From Diphasiastrum complanatum (lineage: Eukaryota > Streptophyta > Lycopodiopsida > Lycopodiales > Lycopodiaceae): a DNA stretch of 64,000 bases. Location: positions 14,572,393 to 14,636,392 of the forward strand of contig CM055106.1 of the NCBI GenBank assembly GCA_029204225.1, in the 5' to 3' direction. This document shows positions 25,129 through 38,168 of the stretch, in pieces. The position numbers were made by a program, and so were the translations under genes. Positions within the stretch are counted from its first letter, which is position 1. Every line of letters starts with the position of its first letter. The notes below the pieces were generated by a model that ran no database searches, was not told where the DNA came from, and worked only from the letters and a program-made list of their open reading frames with translations.

Positions 25129-25259
25129 GTATAAAGCAATTCAATTGAATATCATAAAGTTATTGGTTTGCAACTTATGTGCATGTTAGAAATTGAGGAC
25201 AATGGGTGTGCTCTTTTGGTATGTAAAAGAAACTGTACACATCTAGAGGCAGCCTGAAC

Positions 25260-25563
25260 TCGAAGCCACCTTCAAATCAGGGAACCCTATGAACTAAATT
25301 CTGTAAAGTAACGGCCAATCACTAGAGTGCCACTGAATGTATTTGTACCAGCAGTATTGTATCCTTGCCCTAATGTTTTAAAGCTGTGATTCAAGTTGAT
25401 TACACAAACACTTGAGAGTGTGATGGTTAGTATATACATAAAATTTGGCACCATATAAATTGCGTCGCTGCACCTTGAGTGAATGTGTGATTGCATACAA
25501 TCCCCTCTCGTGTGTTGGGTACCTCTGCTGACCAGGAGTTAGCTTTCTACTTTCAAAAGCCAC
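25260..25563 (-). pseudogene. Ty3/gypsy RNase H remnant
   Basis: The minus-strand frame at 25563-25378 reads AFESRKLTPGQQRYPTHERG and LYGAKFYVYTNHHTLKCL, the standard gypsy RNase H stretch (usual form YTDHHSLKYL, so Asn replaces an active-site Asp). The frame is lost after 25378. No RT or integrase lies beside it. Confidence 0.88.
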
Positions 25564-25604
25564 TCCTCCGCTCCTGGTTGAGGACTGCTGCCCCTACCAC
25601 AATG

Positions 25605-25605
25605 T

Positions 25606-25642
<37 letters not shown>

Positions 25643-25782
25643 TTTGTGTGTGCGTGCGTGCGTGCGTGTGTGTGTGTGAAGGAGAGGGAGACTTTTGTGT
25701 GTGAGGGAGAGGGAGTGTCTGAGCTTTATGTTTGACATTTGTAAGTGTCTTGACTTTTGAGGGTGGTATGAGATGTGTGTGT

Positions 25783-25862
<80 letters not shown>

Positions 25863-25875
25863 AGAAGAAGAAGTA
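25605..25875. repeat. Compound microsatellite (GA, GCGT/GT, CG, GA, GAA)
   Basis: GA repeats at 25605-25639, then GTGC/GT repeats to about 25678, a spacer, CG repeats at about 25783-25796, GA repeats to 25859 and GAA repeats to about 25872. The right part coincides with the 3' end of the minus-strand LINE. Confidence 0.93.
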
Positions 25876-26267
25876 GAAGCTTTATTAATGTCTTTTCCAT
25901 GCCTAAAGGCATATAAGAAAAATAAAAGTACATCTCAAGTAGGTGATAACAGTGGGAGGGTATATAAACGTCTCCAAAGAAAAACTATGCATAAAAAGAA
26001 ACAACATAACTAAATACTACAAACTGTCAATAAGTGGGAGCTATCAAATCATAGTATATCAATAAAATCGTATCATCTGGCACTGCTGCTGAAAAAGGAT
26101 GTGATACGAGCAATAGCATGAGGTAATATTGGTTGTCGCTAGCGTCGTCTAGGAGGGTGTGTAGGATGGGTAGTGCAAGCTGCAACATGACTATGAGTGG
26201 TGCACTGTCTCTGATATCTGTGAGGTGGTGCATCGTCGTCATCATCAAACTCAGTGTCTCGGCATGG

Positions 26268-26549
26268 TCATCTCCTGGAGAACTGATGAGCTGAATGGTA
26301 CATGTCATGTCGTAGTAGGAGCATCTCCCGTATCATAAGTACAACACTGCGAGGGATCTCATATGCAATGAGCGATCGAAGTGTAGTAGGCATGTCTCGG
26401 AATAGGCAGTGGTATCTCCCTCTGATCTCATAATATATAGGGCATCTGAAGATGAAGTGCTCCTTAGACTCCACCTCATGCAAAGAACATAGATGGCATA
26501 ATCTCTCCTCCCTTTGGGTACGTTGGAATCTCCTGGTCTCAATAGCCAA
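26268..26549 (-). pseudogene. LINE RT zinc-binding (zf-RVT-like) segment
   Basis: RLCHLCSLHEVESKEHFIF followed by RCPIYYEIR gives the CxxC...H...C pattern of the zinc-binding region downstream of plant LINE RT. The frame continues to about 26268; the 3' region of the LINE follows to 25873. Confidence 0.75.
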
Positions 26550-26935
26550 ATGATTTTATGATACTTTAAATTGACCCAAAGTGAAACGGAGACTGTGTGA
26601 TAATTCTGAAGTCAGATATTGAGGTAGGACTGGAAACCCAACAATATCCTATGAACCCGGTAGTAATCGGGCTTAAACCCAACTGACGTTGCCAGGTATG
26701 ATCAAGGTATGCTCTATATAAAAATCGTCTAATGTACTGTGTTCTCGAGGGGAGATCCATGATAGTGATACCTAATGATTCCATGAGGAAGTGTGATGCT
26801 TGAGAGAACCATGACAACCGGTACCCTGAGTCTGAAGATGGTGGGAGGACGTAAGTGCAATCCATGTATATTTATGCTCTGTATCAGGAAATGCCTGAAC
26901 CCTCTGGATGTAGGCGATAAGCTGGACGGCTGCCT

Positions 26936-28106
26936 CTATCTAGATAGGCGGGGTGGCAAACTCAACAAGAATGTGATCTCATGTGGAACAGAAGGCTTCG
27001 CCCAAATCATGTGAGCTAAGATCGTGGTTTGCAACCATGAAATGTTGGCCCAATGTGAGGAGGAAAGGCATGTACACCATATCTCTGCTGCATACAATGC
27101 TGAAGGGGTGACAATGATGTCAAAAAGTCGACACTTACTCGGGGCATCTCGAATGGACTTCCGGAAACAAAACCTCTCCATTTGAACAAGGGAAGAGTGA
27201 CCTTTCTCGAGTCTAGAAATAGGACTAGTGAAGAGCACACCCAGGTAAGTGTATGAAGGAACCACATCTAGAGGCGGTCCATCAAAAGTAAGCTCCTGTC
27301 GCTGCATGAAAGCTCGAGAAGTGTTGAAGACCATCACTTTGGTCTTCGAAATGTTTACCCCTAAGCCCCAACGGGCACAAAAAGTATGTAAGCAATCCAA
27401 CTGTCTCTATAATCCCTCTCTGGTATGAGAGACTAGTACCAATCTGCATAGAGGAGGATAGCAATCAAAATGTCACCAAGTCCACAACCGTCACCACTGC
27501 ACTGAGAAATGACCCTCTCCCACTCATCAATCTATAGTCCAAAGAGATCACCCTTGCTTAACCCCAATAGTACTCCAGATCTGCTCAGAAATACCACTAC
27601 TATGTCGAAAACAACCTAATACTCTCTCATAGAGAGCCATGACTACTAGAATACTATCCGTCCAGAAGCCTAGATCACAAAGTCTCTGAATGAGCAAGGA
27701 GCATGGGACAGAGTCAAAGGCTTTCCTGAAGTTCACAAAACCATAGTAAACCTTTTCCCTCCTGTGCTTAGCTTCCTCGATAAGAGCTCAAAGGGTGAAG
27801 ATATGATCAGTGGTGGAATAGTGGGCGTGGAACCCTATCTGACCCAGTGCATGCAATCTCCTCGACTCTGCCTCCTTAGTAATTGTAGACTTAAGGATGG
27901 TGCCATGTAACTTCGTGAGAACATGCCCAATCATGATAGTGCGATAATTACCAAGGATCATGGGGTCACCATTTTTATGAATAGGGTGGATGATGTTAGT
28001 GCACCAAGAGGATGGAAAGCCTGCGACAACAACATGGTTAAGGAGAGTGGCTAGTGTAGGGGCAAGTGTGTCAGCAGCGTGAATCAATAGCTCGAACTCG
28101 AGATCC
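26936..28106 (-). pseudogene. LINE reverse transcriptase, active site broken
   Basis: Motifs in order: IIHPIHKNGDPMILGNYRTI (28.0 kb), FVNFRKAFDSVPCSLLIQRL (27.7 kb, catalytic Asp of AFD present), STIGVKQG (27.55 kb), then LLYAD at 27442-27450, where the second Asp of YADD is lost in a frameshift. After that come LGVNISKTKVMVFN and YTYLGVLFTS. RT should copy the element RNA at the nicked target; without YADD this copy is inactive. Confidence 0.85.
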
Positions 28107-29540
28107 TCAATGTCTTTGGTTCGATGGGTTTTCAGTTTTTGCCGCAAGGACCAAATCAGGAGTAAAAAAGGTAAAGTTGGATGGTCGGGGAGGGATAGAG
28201 ATGGGAGTATCAGTGGGTATAGTGTATAACTTAGTAGCATAACCGGTCCAGATACGAAGGTCGTCCAGGAGAGGGGGTGGGTCACGAGGAATAAACTCAT
28301 GCCAAAAGGCATCAGAAGAGGAGCTGAAAAGGAGGTCCACAAGGTGGTTTCCTTCGGAGTCATCATAGGTACGTTTTTTTACGACGGAGTGTACAGTTAT
28401 AAGATTGGTGTGAGGAAGGGTATGTGGGACATGGAAATGAGCATGAGTGACAACGTGATGATGGGAGCAACATTCTGCATTATACCATGGTGGGTGGGAA
28501 GGGCGAGGTAACCGTGAATGAGATGGCTTGTTGTTATGGGGTTTAGATGGGAAGGTCAAAGAAGCAGCAGTATGGAGAGAAGTGGTGATGAAGGCAGCTT
28601 GAGATTCCAGTTGTTTGTTGTGGGGAAAAGAGTGAAGTAATGAGGCAAGAGATTCTTGGTAGAGTGGTACATAGAGGGGATGGAATGTGTATCTAGTTGC
28701 ATGAGGTAGCATGGAGTGTGATGAGGGTTGAGAGGGTGGGAGGTGGCCAATAGCGAAGGAAAGGAACGAATGGTCAGAGAGAGTGGTGGGAGAAATATGA
28801 AAACCGTGAATGAGGGGGGGCATGGAGGATGGTGACCCCATGAGGTAATCAACAACACTATGATCGCCGCTATGAGGGTGACAAGTATAGCTGCCAGAAC
28901 TGGGCTAGTAAGATAGGCCATTATAAATGGCTAACTCATGTGCCTCACCAAACTGCAATAGATACGCACCATATGTTGTAATAGGTCTTGGTCCATCCTC
29001 AGAAATCCTGGTGAGTCCCATACTGTCACTATCCAGGGCATGAGCTCGAAGCTGGTCTATAGTATCATGAAACTCTGTTTGTCGTGAAGCGATACTGGCA
29101 TTAAAATCCTTAGTGAGGAAAATATGAACCTACTCTGCGAATCTGATAATGTCCGATGAGAGGTCCAGGTAAGGTGATCCAACTCCCTCAACAAAAGAAC
29201 AAGACCCCAGAGGAATAGCATGCAACAATGAAGTTGTCCCTGTCCAAGCCGATATCCCGTCCATGCGTGCTTGTCATGTCTGATAAACTCAACTATCTGA
29301 TGAAGGCACTCTCTGTAAAGATTAGCCACCTTTCCAAAACCTCGTCCACTAGCTGATCCAGTCTCAAGTTTGTATACCGAATCCCATCTATACCCTGGAA
29401 AGGTGGGTAGCACGCGCTCTTGACTCTTATGAGTCTCCATGAAAAAGGATAGGTCTCGTCCAATAATGAAGTCAATCCTACTGTAGAGGATGAATGAATG
29501 CCATCACAATTCCATGCCCCCATCTGGATATGGATGGGGC
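28107..29540 (-). pseudogene. LINE APE-type endonuclease domain
   Basis: Begins near 29525 with MGAWNCDGIHSSSTVGLTSL (the WN start of LINE endonucleases). METHKSQERVLPTFPGYRWD carries the catalytic Glu of the ETH motif. Near the end, TTLSDHSFLSFAIG holds the SDH catalytic histidine box, preceded by SVVDYLMGS. The 244-codon frame 28841-28107 continues toward RT. The middle is frameshifted, and one glutamine-to-stop change is visible. Confidence 0.8.
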
Positions 29541-29575
29541 ACCGGGATGCTCTTAAGCCTAGGGACCCCAATTCC

Positions 29576-30105
29576 TTAGCTTTGGGAGCTGCTAGGGGTG
29601 CCAGCAATAAATCGTACCTGTCCATCACGATAGATAGCCCGTCTACCAAACTCTCGGGCCTCTTGGAAGGCTTTATGCCTCTCCTCAACCTGAATGTAAG
29701 TGAGATCATCATCCATATAGATGGTAGTGTCGTGTAATTTGGCTCTGCAATGTAAAGCCTCTGCACGACTGGTCAAGAAGGTGAAGCGAATGATCAATGT
29801 GGTTGCGTCTCTGGTAGTCCTCCAAGCTGTATCCAAATCCTTTGTCACGTGTCCTGACTTCTAGGGTAGTCTCAAGAAATTGCTTAGCTTTCGCAATGGC
29901 ATCCTGCGTGTCTAGTATCGCACGGACCCTCATGTTATGGACCTTTTGTTCTCTTGATCGTTCTTCCGAAATAGTGGCCGAAATGACCGAGGAAATGGTC
30001 TGTGCCTTACTGATAGAGAGGGTTGCACTTTAGGCCTTCTTTGAAAGTTCATGGATAGGCTGGGAGAGCAGCTTTAGAGTTGTACGAGCATAGATGTTGA
30101 CAGGT
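29576..30105 (-). pseudogene. LINE ORF1-like segment
   Basis: Pieces read SEERSREQKVHNMRVRAI, then KAKQFLETTLEVRTRDKG. A second frame gives ATTLIIRFTFLTSRAEALH, TIYMDDDLTYIQVEERHKAF and EFGRRAIYRDGQVRF. This layout (a strand with RF.f..RaeaL, then DDLT, then FRDG) is that of the RNA-binding domain found at the start of many plant LINE proteins. Frameshifts prevent a continuous product. Confidence 0.65.
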
Positions 30106-30206
30106 ATATTACTACGTTGAAAGTTGATTCTTCATTCAATTCATTGTAATTTTTCAATTGATATCAATAATGAGATTAGTTAATAGTAATGAGTATTTGC
30201 TATTTT

Positions 30207-30208
<2 letters not shown>

Positions 30209-30284
<76 letters not shown>
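30209..30284. repeat. (CT)n microsatellite
   Basis: About 76 bp of perfect CT repeats, roughly 100 bp beyond the truncated 5' end of the LINE. Confidence 0.97.
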
Positions 30285-30286
<2 letters not shown>

Positions 30287-33200
30287 GCACATTCCATGAT
30301 ATTCCTTGGAATCATGCTGTAACACGACAAGCCATTCTAAATTTTTATCCTTGACAGAATTCAACAGGGATTGATTCACCTAAATTGGACCACATTTTAC
30401 CCGAAACATTCCACAACCTACATAAATGTACCGCCCTTAATTAATGCTTTAATTTCATACCATATTGCCCAAAAGAAAATGCTTTTGAGAAACACTGCCC
30501 TAAATCAGCAACGCGGTGCAGAAATGCGTTTCTAGAAATGCTTTGCAACTATGAGTACCAGAAACCAACTCGGGTAAGCCTTCATTTGACCCGGAACATC
30601 CACTAACCCTTTTATATAATGCCATAACTGCTATTATTGTGTTAGAGGAGAAATAAAGTTTTGAAGAGAAAGTGGCGTGAGAGCTGGGTGTCCGGAAGTC
30701 TTTGTATAAACATGCACCACCTGATCCTTTGCATCCCCTTGGTCTCATCATCTTTGCTTGGTAAATAAAATTCCAAACGAAGTTGGAAATCATCCACATG
30801 AAACTGGTAATTTCTTCCTTCATCAATTCAATTTGCTTACGAAATGACTCTAATTTTTGTTAAGCATATACCATAGAGGGCTAGGTGGCTTTTTCAGCCA
30901 TAGTATTGGAAATACTTAAAGGAAGTAGCTAGCATTGGAAAAAAGTGAATGGCACGTCATGGAAAACAAGAGGGCAACACAAATTCACATATAAAAAGAG
31001 TAGCCACTGCTGGATACTTCGACCAACATTTAGATTATTATGATGGCAATTTCATCCTTGTTAACAAGCATGTAAACTGATCATGCGTTAACCTATTCCA
31101 GAACAAGCTGTTCATAGTTAATGTCCCAATGAGATTTGGTCTACAAGACGAATAAAAATGAGCTGGGTAGAAGATTGAAAAACTCAATGGAATCTGACAC
31201 AGAATAAAGTTGGCACACTAAATAATTGATGCTATGTGCATGTACGCATGAGTGTTTCTAGGCTATCAATAATCTGACTGCTACAACCTATCATTCTGTT
31301 TGTAGGCATCCATATGTCAACGACATGTATCTGGTTTGCAGTTAAACTCTCTCACATGGATCAACTTAATTTGAACCCATTTGATCCTCTTGCAAACAAG
31401 ATCAGGTTGCTCCGTCACTAATGTTTGCTGCTTTCACAAGCTTTATTTTGTACTTGATAGACTTATGCCTCATTTCTAATGTGCTTCTAGATGCTTTTTA
31501 AATTTCTGCAACTTGAAATTCCCCTGGTAATAGGTGTGCAGGGATGCAAAAGTTGGAGCAGCCATGTGCTTTGTGGGGCAATCCTGGAGGCCTTCTTGCT
31601 CCGGTATGGTCTTGACTTGAGCAGGTTTTCTGTTTATTTGCAGATGACCAGTAGGCAAAGGGACAGACCAACTTTTTTCAAAACCCCTGATGTTCACTTT
31701 TGCGTATAAAGGGAAAGGGTGTCAGAAGCCTTCAGTCCATGTCTTTCTCATGACACAATTAGATGCATATTTATTTTGCCAGATTCTTTGACTTCCACTT
31801 CCATGCATGCAAAATCTAGGCCCTGAAAGGTGGGTCTTGACATTGTTATTTCTATTAGTGAATCAGCTTCCATGCACAATTTACCTGCTTGGGAAGCACA
31901 TTACTCCTCTTATTAATGTTTTTTGGCTAGCGAGCATTGTTATTTGCTCAATCACCTATCCTAAGTAGGTTTTAGATGTGGAAATGTGATGTTTGAAACC
32001 TTTTTTTTACCTCCAGTCGTTAATATTTCCTGTGTAGATGATGGAGCTTGCAGCTCTCGTACCAATATTCGACTAAGTGGGCAAAACAGCATGATAAGAT
32101 TAGACAAGGCCAAGAGGTTGTGCCTTTCTTTTGTTGATAGACTTCACGTTACGTAGAAACATACATCTACAAGCTGTAAGTACAGCATCCTTTTCAGTTA
32201 TGTTTCGAAGATCACATAACACTCCTGGAGTTGAGCACTATAACATGTTGACATGCAGTATTCTTAAGATTGAGAAAGAGAATATCTAGCAACAAGCTTT
32301 TCAACTCATTTCACTGTTCCTTAAAGTCGGAAGAAACAGGTAAGTAGCAGGACCTCAGAAATACAGTCTATGGTCAATTGTGTAGTTTTTAAAGGCCATC
32401 TAGAACATCGAAATGTTTCAGGACATGAAATATGTATGAAGAGGAACATATTGTACTTTAACAAAGTGAATAATGAGGTCAATCTAAGATCATCTGAAGG
32501 ATGAAGTATTCAAGATAGTATGGCTACATAAGATAGTATCCACATAGGTATATTTTCTTCGCTTGTCAATGGTCCAGACTTCTTGCTGTTGAACAGAATG
32601 TGGAATTATTCTGAGGTTAAATTTGTAGCTTGAAGAATGCCAAGATTATGATTTATACTTTCTCTTGACAGAGAATCAGGCAAACCTCCCAATCTAGTGA
32701 GACATGGTGCCCATCAGCCCAACAAATTGCAAAAGCCATTTCCAATTGCTACTTTGAAAAAAATGATCAGCCATTCTGAACTAATGTGAATGTTTCCATT
32801 ATGTTTCCTCTAGTTCAACTGGTAAGTATCCTTTTATGAAAGGCTGCCTGCATAATAATGTTATATGAAGGTAATACTTTGAAGCTATATCTACAAATCC
32901 CAGAAACTACTATCACGCGTATCAAGAAAACTTTAGACAATACTAGGTGAAACAAATTCTACGGCAAATGTCAAAATTTGTGGAACATCTCTCAATAAGT
33001 TCTTGTCGAGTTGGTTCACCAAGACTCCTTGTCACTGATACCTATCATTGTTTTTGCAATGCTTTTCAAGAGGCATTTGTACATATGCCATTTTGCCCTG
33101 ATGGTGTGGCTTGCAAAAAGACTATTTGTGAATGGTGCCTGACCCACATTCTTCTCCAATGATATCACTAAACTTTTCTAGGCCATCTGGATTTCCACAC

Positions 33201-36189
33201 TATTGATGTGCACTTCTAAAACTATACTTTGTGTTGATAGTTTGGGGGGGTGCAAAGGAAATCTATAATGATGTTGGAAGAGAGGTTCCCATGGCCCATG
33301 AACCATAAAACATTTCTGGTTCCTATCAATAGCTCCTTCAAGCATGCTCATACATTCATGTCACTGGGCAGAAAATCTACAATGACATTGGAGGCGAACA
33401 AGGGCCATGGGGCCTCGGCGAACATGGAGCATGTCACTATCATTTCAAGCCCAAATTTGTTTGATCCAATGGCCATTGGCACTACAACCTCCAATGTTTT
33501 CCTCCAAGCAACTTCTTGCTTGATCCCTCAAAACTACCTCTTGCTTGATCCAATGCCCATAAGCACTCTACAGCCTCTCTCAAAACTCATTTCTTGATTC
33601 ATCAATTATCTTTTGTCGTATTAAAATGCAGCTGCTCAATTTATCATCCAAGAACACCATCAATAACATTGTGACTCAATTGCATACATATGTAGAGGAC
33701 TAGTTGTCTACTTTTTAAATAGAGGATCAATAGACCTTGAGGATATTCACAATACCAACAAGGACATTAGCAAGGATAACTTCCTAGTAAGCATTTTTCT
33801 GATTGTGCATAGACACTAGCCCTTGAAATATCTAGTACACACCATGACATACATTCCTAAGTGGATCACAAGGGTAGTAATGCTCATCCAAAACTTATAC
33901 TTTACTATCATGATATGGAAGGTGAGAAATGCGATATTGATACTCATCTTTTGAGAGTAAGAAATGTTTTTTATCAAAGAGTTTCAAATGTAGATTTTCC
34001 TATGCAAGCTTCTTCAAGGTGGATGTGGTTCCTAACTGGACACATGAAATGGATAAATACTTGATAAAGAGCTATTTAAATCCATGACAATTCAAATTGA
34101 ACAAGGAGGTTAATCATGAAGGATGAAGGAGTGCTAGTCAGTGGGACATCAAAAGATTCTTCTATAGATGTATCCTTATACTTGACATGCAATGTTCCAT
34201 CAATTTCTTGCATGAAGGCATGTGTGGTGAACATTTTGCATCTGAGTTATTGGTTACAATATACAAAGATGAGAAATTTGGTTACAATGTACAAAGATGA
34301 GAAATTTGAGCCATTTTATGAGTAATCTCAACTTCCAAGTGAATATTTCACTCGGGTGATTTCTAAGATGCCATTTTGTTGGTAGTTGAGGTTTGGATTA
34401 TGTTAGCTTGACTTGATATGGGGATGAATTGGAAACATTGGAACTTAATATTTTGTAGCAATAAATATTCTCATATTACTTATATGACAACATAGATTAC
34501 TGCTTGGAGTATGTAACAAACAATAAGAAACTTGGAAGATAAATTAGTCCCTTGCTTATTTTTAGAAAGTTAAATCTAGGCCACTTTTAGACAATTTTAT
34601 AATGTTAGGGAAAAATAGACGATTCACTTGAATAACTACATGACATATACGGGACTTTTATATTGATGACGATCAAGCCAAATATATATAGTATCGCATG
34701 TGATAGAGCACATAATTTATTTTAAATCAAAACATCAACAAATTACATGTACTATGTTGCACTAAGTAGACCAACTTTGAGCACAATTTTGATATGCTTA
34801 ATGGTGTGAGCATTAGTGAGCTTATAACCCTACAATAAAATGCCAACTTAAACAACATATATCTTCTTGTGAGAATACTTGGTATAGTTGAGATCAGAAT
34901 TGTTATTGTGTTCAAGAGAAAAAAAAAATTGTTATTGTGTTGGACAATCAGTTTAACAACAACATAACATAAATTTAGAAGCATGAAGTTACCAAAAAGA
35001 ATATCTCCGTTGGTGACAAATCCTAACTACTAATAATTGTAGTACAATGTTATAGAAATACGTTGAATGTCAACATCTAATCGCAATGATGCTCTCAATT
35101 TCTTTTCTCTACCAAATTCCAACAAACTCACCTACTCTTAATTTTGACACTTATCTTTGATTGAATAAACACAAGATTTATATGCTTAATGCTTCAATCC
35201 CATATTTTTTTCATGCTTTTGTTTTTTTCTCAACTATTTAGCTTTCCATGAGTAGTGAAAGTTTAAACAAGTGGATCTAAGTCAAGAAGGCGCCTTTGTG
35301 GTTTGAGAAGTGAACTCTTTTAACATAAACTTTTTTTACTCTTTCAATGAGTTATTTTGTTGTTTTAGATTTCGCATAAAGAATAAGAATATACCTAAAC
35401 GATCAATTATTATAAGCTTCAACAATAGTTCCAAGCTAAATAGCCCCTTTCAAGTAGCTATGATGGGATCAACTATTTCCAATAAAAAAATCCAACCATT
35501 TTGAAAGAGCTAATCAACTATTGCTACTTGAAACATGATAGAGGATATGGAGGCAATTTTCCCAAGGATTATATCCATGGTGCTTTATGTATTTTACCAT
35601 CAAATGTTCAGTTTTCACTAACTTTTGTAGAAATAGAATTTTTACTTGCTCCAAAGACATGTATAGATCCTTTTCTAATATATTTAGAACAAAGGTGTAC
35701 TATGCATGAGTGCAAACATAGACAAGCCCAATGAAATCTATATTTCATTACTATGATATGTATTGCAATAGTCAATGCTTTATTTCTCTTTCTTGATGCA
35801 TGAATGTCCTAATATTCATATTATGTTTGAAATTGTCATCTCAATCATAATGAAGTTTCACCCTACCCGAGAAGATATGAATACGCATATAGGTTTTTTT
35901 TATAAGCACTTTATCAAATAAATGAACTTGATTAGTTCTTGGTTTTTAAGAAAGGGACTTTCCTTGAGATTTAATGAAAGTCATTTAAACTGGTTTTCAA
36001 AATCCACAATAAAGAAAAAAAAGAAGAAGGGAATTGTGAGGTATAAGAAATTCAGTAATGATTTGTTTCTACAAAATTGAAAGGGGTACTTGACATAAAT
36101 GATGATCACCTTTTGACAATAAAATATGGTTGATAAAATATTCATAATCTATGCTAGATAATGATTAGTCATATATGGCAATGAGTCTC
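30285..36189. other. Large unassigned AT-rich region
   Basis: About 5.9 kb with no recognisable domain on either strand. Short open frames (for example 31476-31697 minus, 33250-33597 plus, 33861-34064 plus) match no family I know. Local repeats: a 28-bp tandem duplication at 34252-34307, and a loose repeat of a segment starting AAATCTA(T/C)AATGA at about 33260 and 33375. It may be very old repeat DNA. Confidence 0.4.
34252..34307. repeat. 28-bp tandem duplication
   Basis: GGTTACAAT(A/G)TACAAAGATG plus GAGAAATTT occurs twice head to tail, with one difference. Confidence 0.9.
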
Positions 36190-36850
36190 CTCCAAACATG
36201 TACCATTATCTACCTTACAGCCTAAGTTTGGAGAAGAAACAGTCAATCAATCAAATATTCTTTAGTTCTCATCAACACAAATGTATTCCAAAAAGTGCAA
36301 CATGTCAAATATTACATGGCATAACAATTGTTATTTGGATGTACTCATCCACAAGGTATGTAAGTTTGATGGTGGCCATTTGCCACCCACCTCATCTTGT
36401 ATATATTTTAGCTTCCTTGGGAGGAAAACTTAACATCCCTAAATGCTCTTTTATAGTAAAGACTCTAATTTTCATGAGATTTTCATTTTTTTTCTTCTCA
36501 ACAAAGATGTATTTGATAGAATTTACAACTTATGTAAAGGGTCAGTGAAACACATTAGAAAATCTATAGAAATTCTATTGAGTCATGTTTGTTGTACAAA
36601 AGTTGCTTGGATTGGCTTTAGGGTTAGTTTCTTGGCCTATAAATATTTTCCACAACTCCTTGCTAACTAGTATGCGACCCATTTTAAATTTCCATATACT
36701 AAAGTCCTTTTTTACAAGGGTGAGCTATGAGTTGTTTTCTAGATTACTTGGAAAACCAGTCCAGGATGTTGCCTTGAATTCACCAAAAAAAATACCTCCA
36801 AATTGGCCACTTTGCTTGTTCCAATCGTAAGGATTTTTTGTGATGATTTA
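36190..36850 (+). pseudogene. Possible RT/RNase H remnant of unclear class
   Basis: Overlapping frames give VYILASLGGKLNIPKCSFIV, then SIEILLSHVCCTKVAWIGF and LARLYxRS-like text out of frame. The order loosely recalls the segment between RT and RNase H of tyrosine-recombinase (DIRS/Ngaro-type) elements, where a GxxIN..KC motif precedes a helix with R.(l)a...G...S. The match is weak and the catalytic DD box is not visible. Confidence 0.2.
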
Positions 36851-37506
36851 AGCCAATATTGAGTAGCCCAACTACCAATGAAATTAACTTATTTGTGCAC
36901 TTTTGTTCCACGATTTCCATATTATGGATACATGATCCCTCCTATCAACAAATTATGGTTTGTTGTGGATGATTGGCAGGAATGGTTGTTGCCAAGGGCT
37001 GATGTCAGGAACTGATTCCACAAATTAAAATGGTTGCCTTGAGCTACTCGTGCCCTTGTTGAGAGTACCAAAATCGCACTTTCTGAATCATTGTCATGTG
37101 GGCAGGGTTTGCAAGCAAACCATATTGCTTTCACAATCTTCTTACTTGCACTCTTTTGTAGATTGCATGACTTCTTGCTTTGAGCTTTTTGTGCCCTGTT
37201 CCATGTTGTCTTTAGTGGTCGTAGGCTAGAATACACTTTGGCTACAAAAATGGTTGGTTGTGATGGAGAAAGGAAATAATGCTAGATAGGAAATTAGCAT
37301 TCGATAGATGCAACTATCGGCTTTGTGGCATGATCCTTTCTCTTCAATGCATTGTTGGATTATTCTCCTTCCTACTAATCGACTAATCGGTTTTTAATCT
37401 TCATCCAACTGTTTATCCAGTTCTGCGGATTCTCTCGTGTTTTACATGGTCTGCATAATTACAAGTGTTTTTACACAATCTGCAGAAATACACGGAGTTT
37501 GACAGT
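36851..37506. other. Unassigned sequence left of the gypsy element
   Basis: No coding motif recognised. It joins the truncated 5' LTR at about 37507. Confidence 0.4.
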
Positions 37507-38089
37507 GCCAAATCACAACAGAACCATAGGGGGAGTCCGGCAGACAGAAATTTGGGCAGCTCAACCAGCGCCAGGAATCCAGTCGCCAGGTCTCAGCTCC
37601 CTCTACCAGCACAAGCCAGACACAATGCCCAGCACGTGTTGGTGGCCTCGAGACCGGTCAGTCTATGTATGAATGTAACCTCTTCCAAATTTAATAAAGT
37701 TGATCCTTGGGGATGATTACCATTTCGGTTTCGCCTCCGGGACTGGTCCAAGTGGAAGGACCCTTACTACAACCTTTTTGCGTCGCCGGCGCCTAAGGGT
37801 CCACGTCACCAACGTGTGGCTTGCCGCTATGCCATTTGGTTAGTTTGGCGACCACTATGCCTTGAGTTCCATGTGTGGCTTGTCTTTGCCTTTGGTTAGC
37901 TTTTGGGGATGGATTCTGAGTTGGCTTTCGGGTTGGTTGGGATTCTAGTTTTCTTAAGTCTGAATGGTTAAGCTTGTTACGTTTCTAAGTTGGCTTTTAC
38001 GTAAGTGCATTGATGGATGAATGTTAGACTTAAGTGCGTGTTGGGGAAACTGCTCAAGTCTCAGCGCCCTTTGAGGCGCTGGCACAACA
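37507..38089 (+). repeat. Truncated 5' LTR of pol-only gypsy element
   Basis: Aligns with the last about 580 bp of the 3' LTR (42505-43413); the first about 328 bp are missing. It contains AATAAAG (about 37694) and a terminal hairpin CAGCGCC/GGCGCTG (38062-38081), and ends GGCACAACA. The primer site TGGTATCAGAGC follows at 38092-38103. Confidence 0.9.
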
Positions 38090-38168
38090 TGTGGTATCAG
38101 AGCCGACTAGCCGGTCAGCTACGCAAGTCTCATAGGGTTGGGATTTGTCAGGACAGCCATTGTGCAAG

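Larger units (their letters stand above)
25873..30110 (-). mobile_element. LINE (non-LTR retrotransposon), decayed
   Basis: About 4.2 kb on the minus strand containing, in order, an ORF1-like segment, an APE-type endonuclease, RT and an RT zinc-binding motif, all interrupted by frameshifts and stops. Near the 3' end the minus strand has AATAAAGC, and it finishes in (TTC)n(TC)n rather than plain poly(A). The 5' end appears truncated at about 30110, because ORF1-like sequence starts there without a leader. I found no clear target duplication. Confidence 0.85.
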
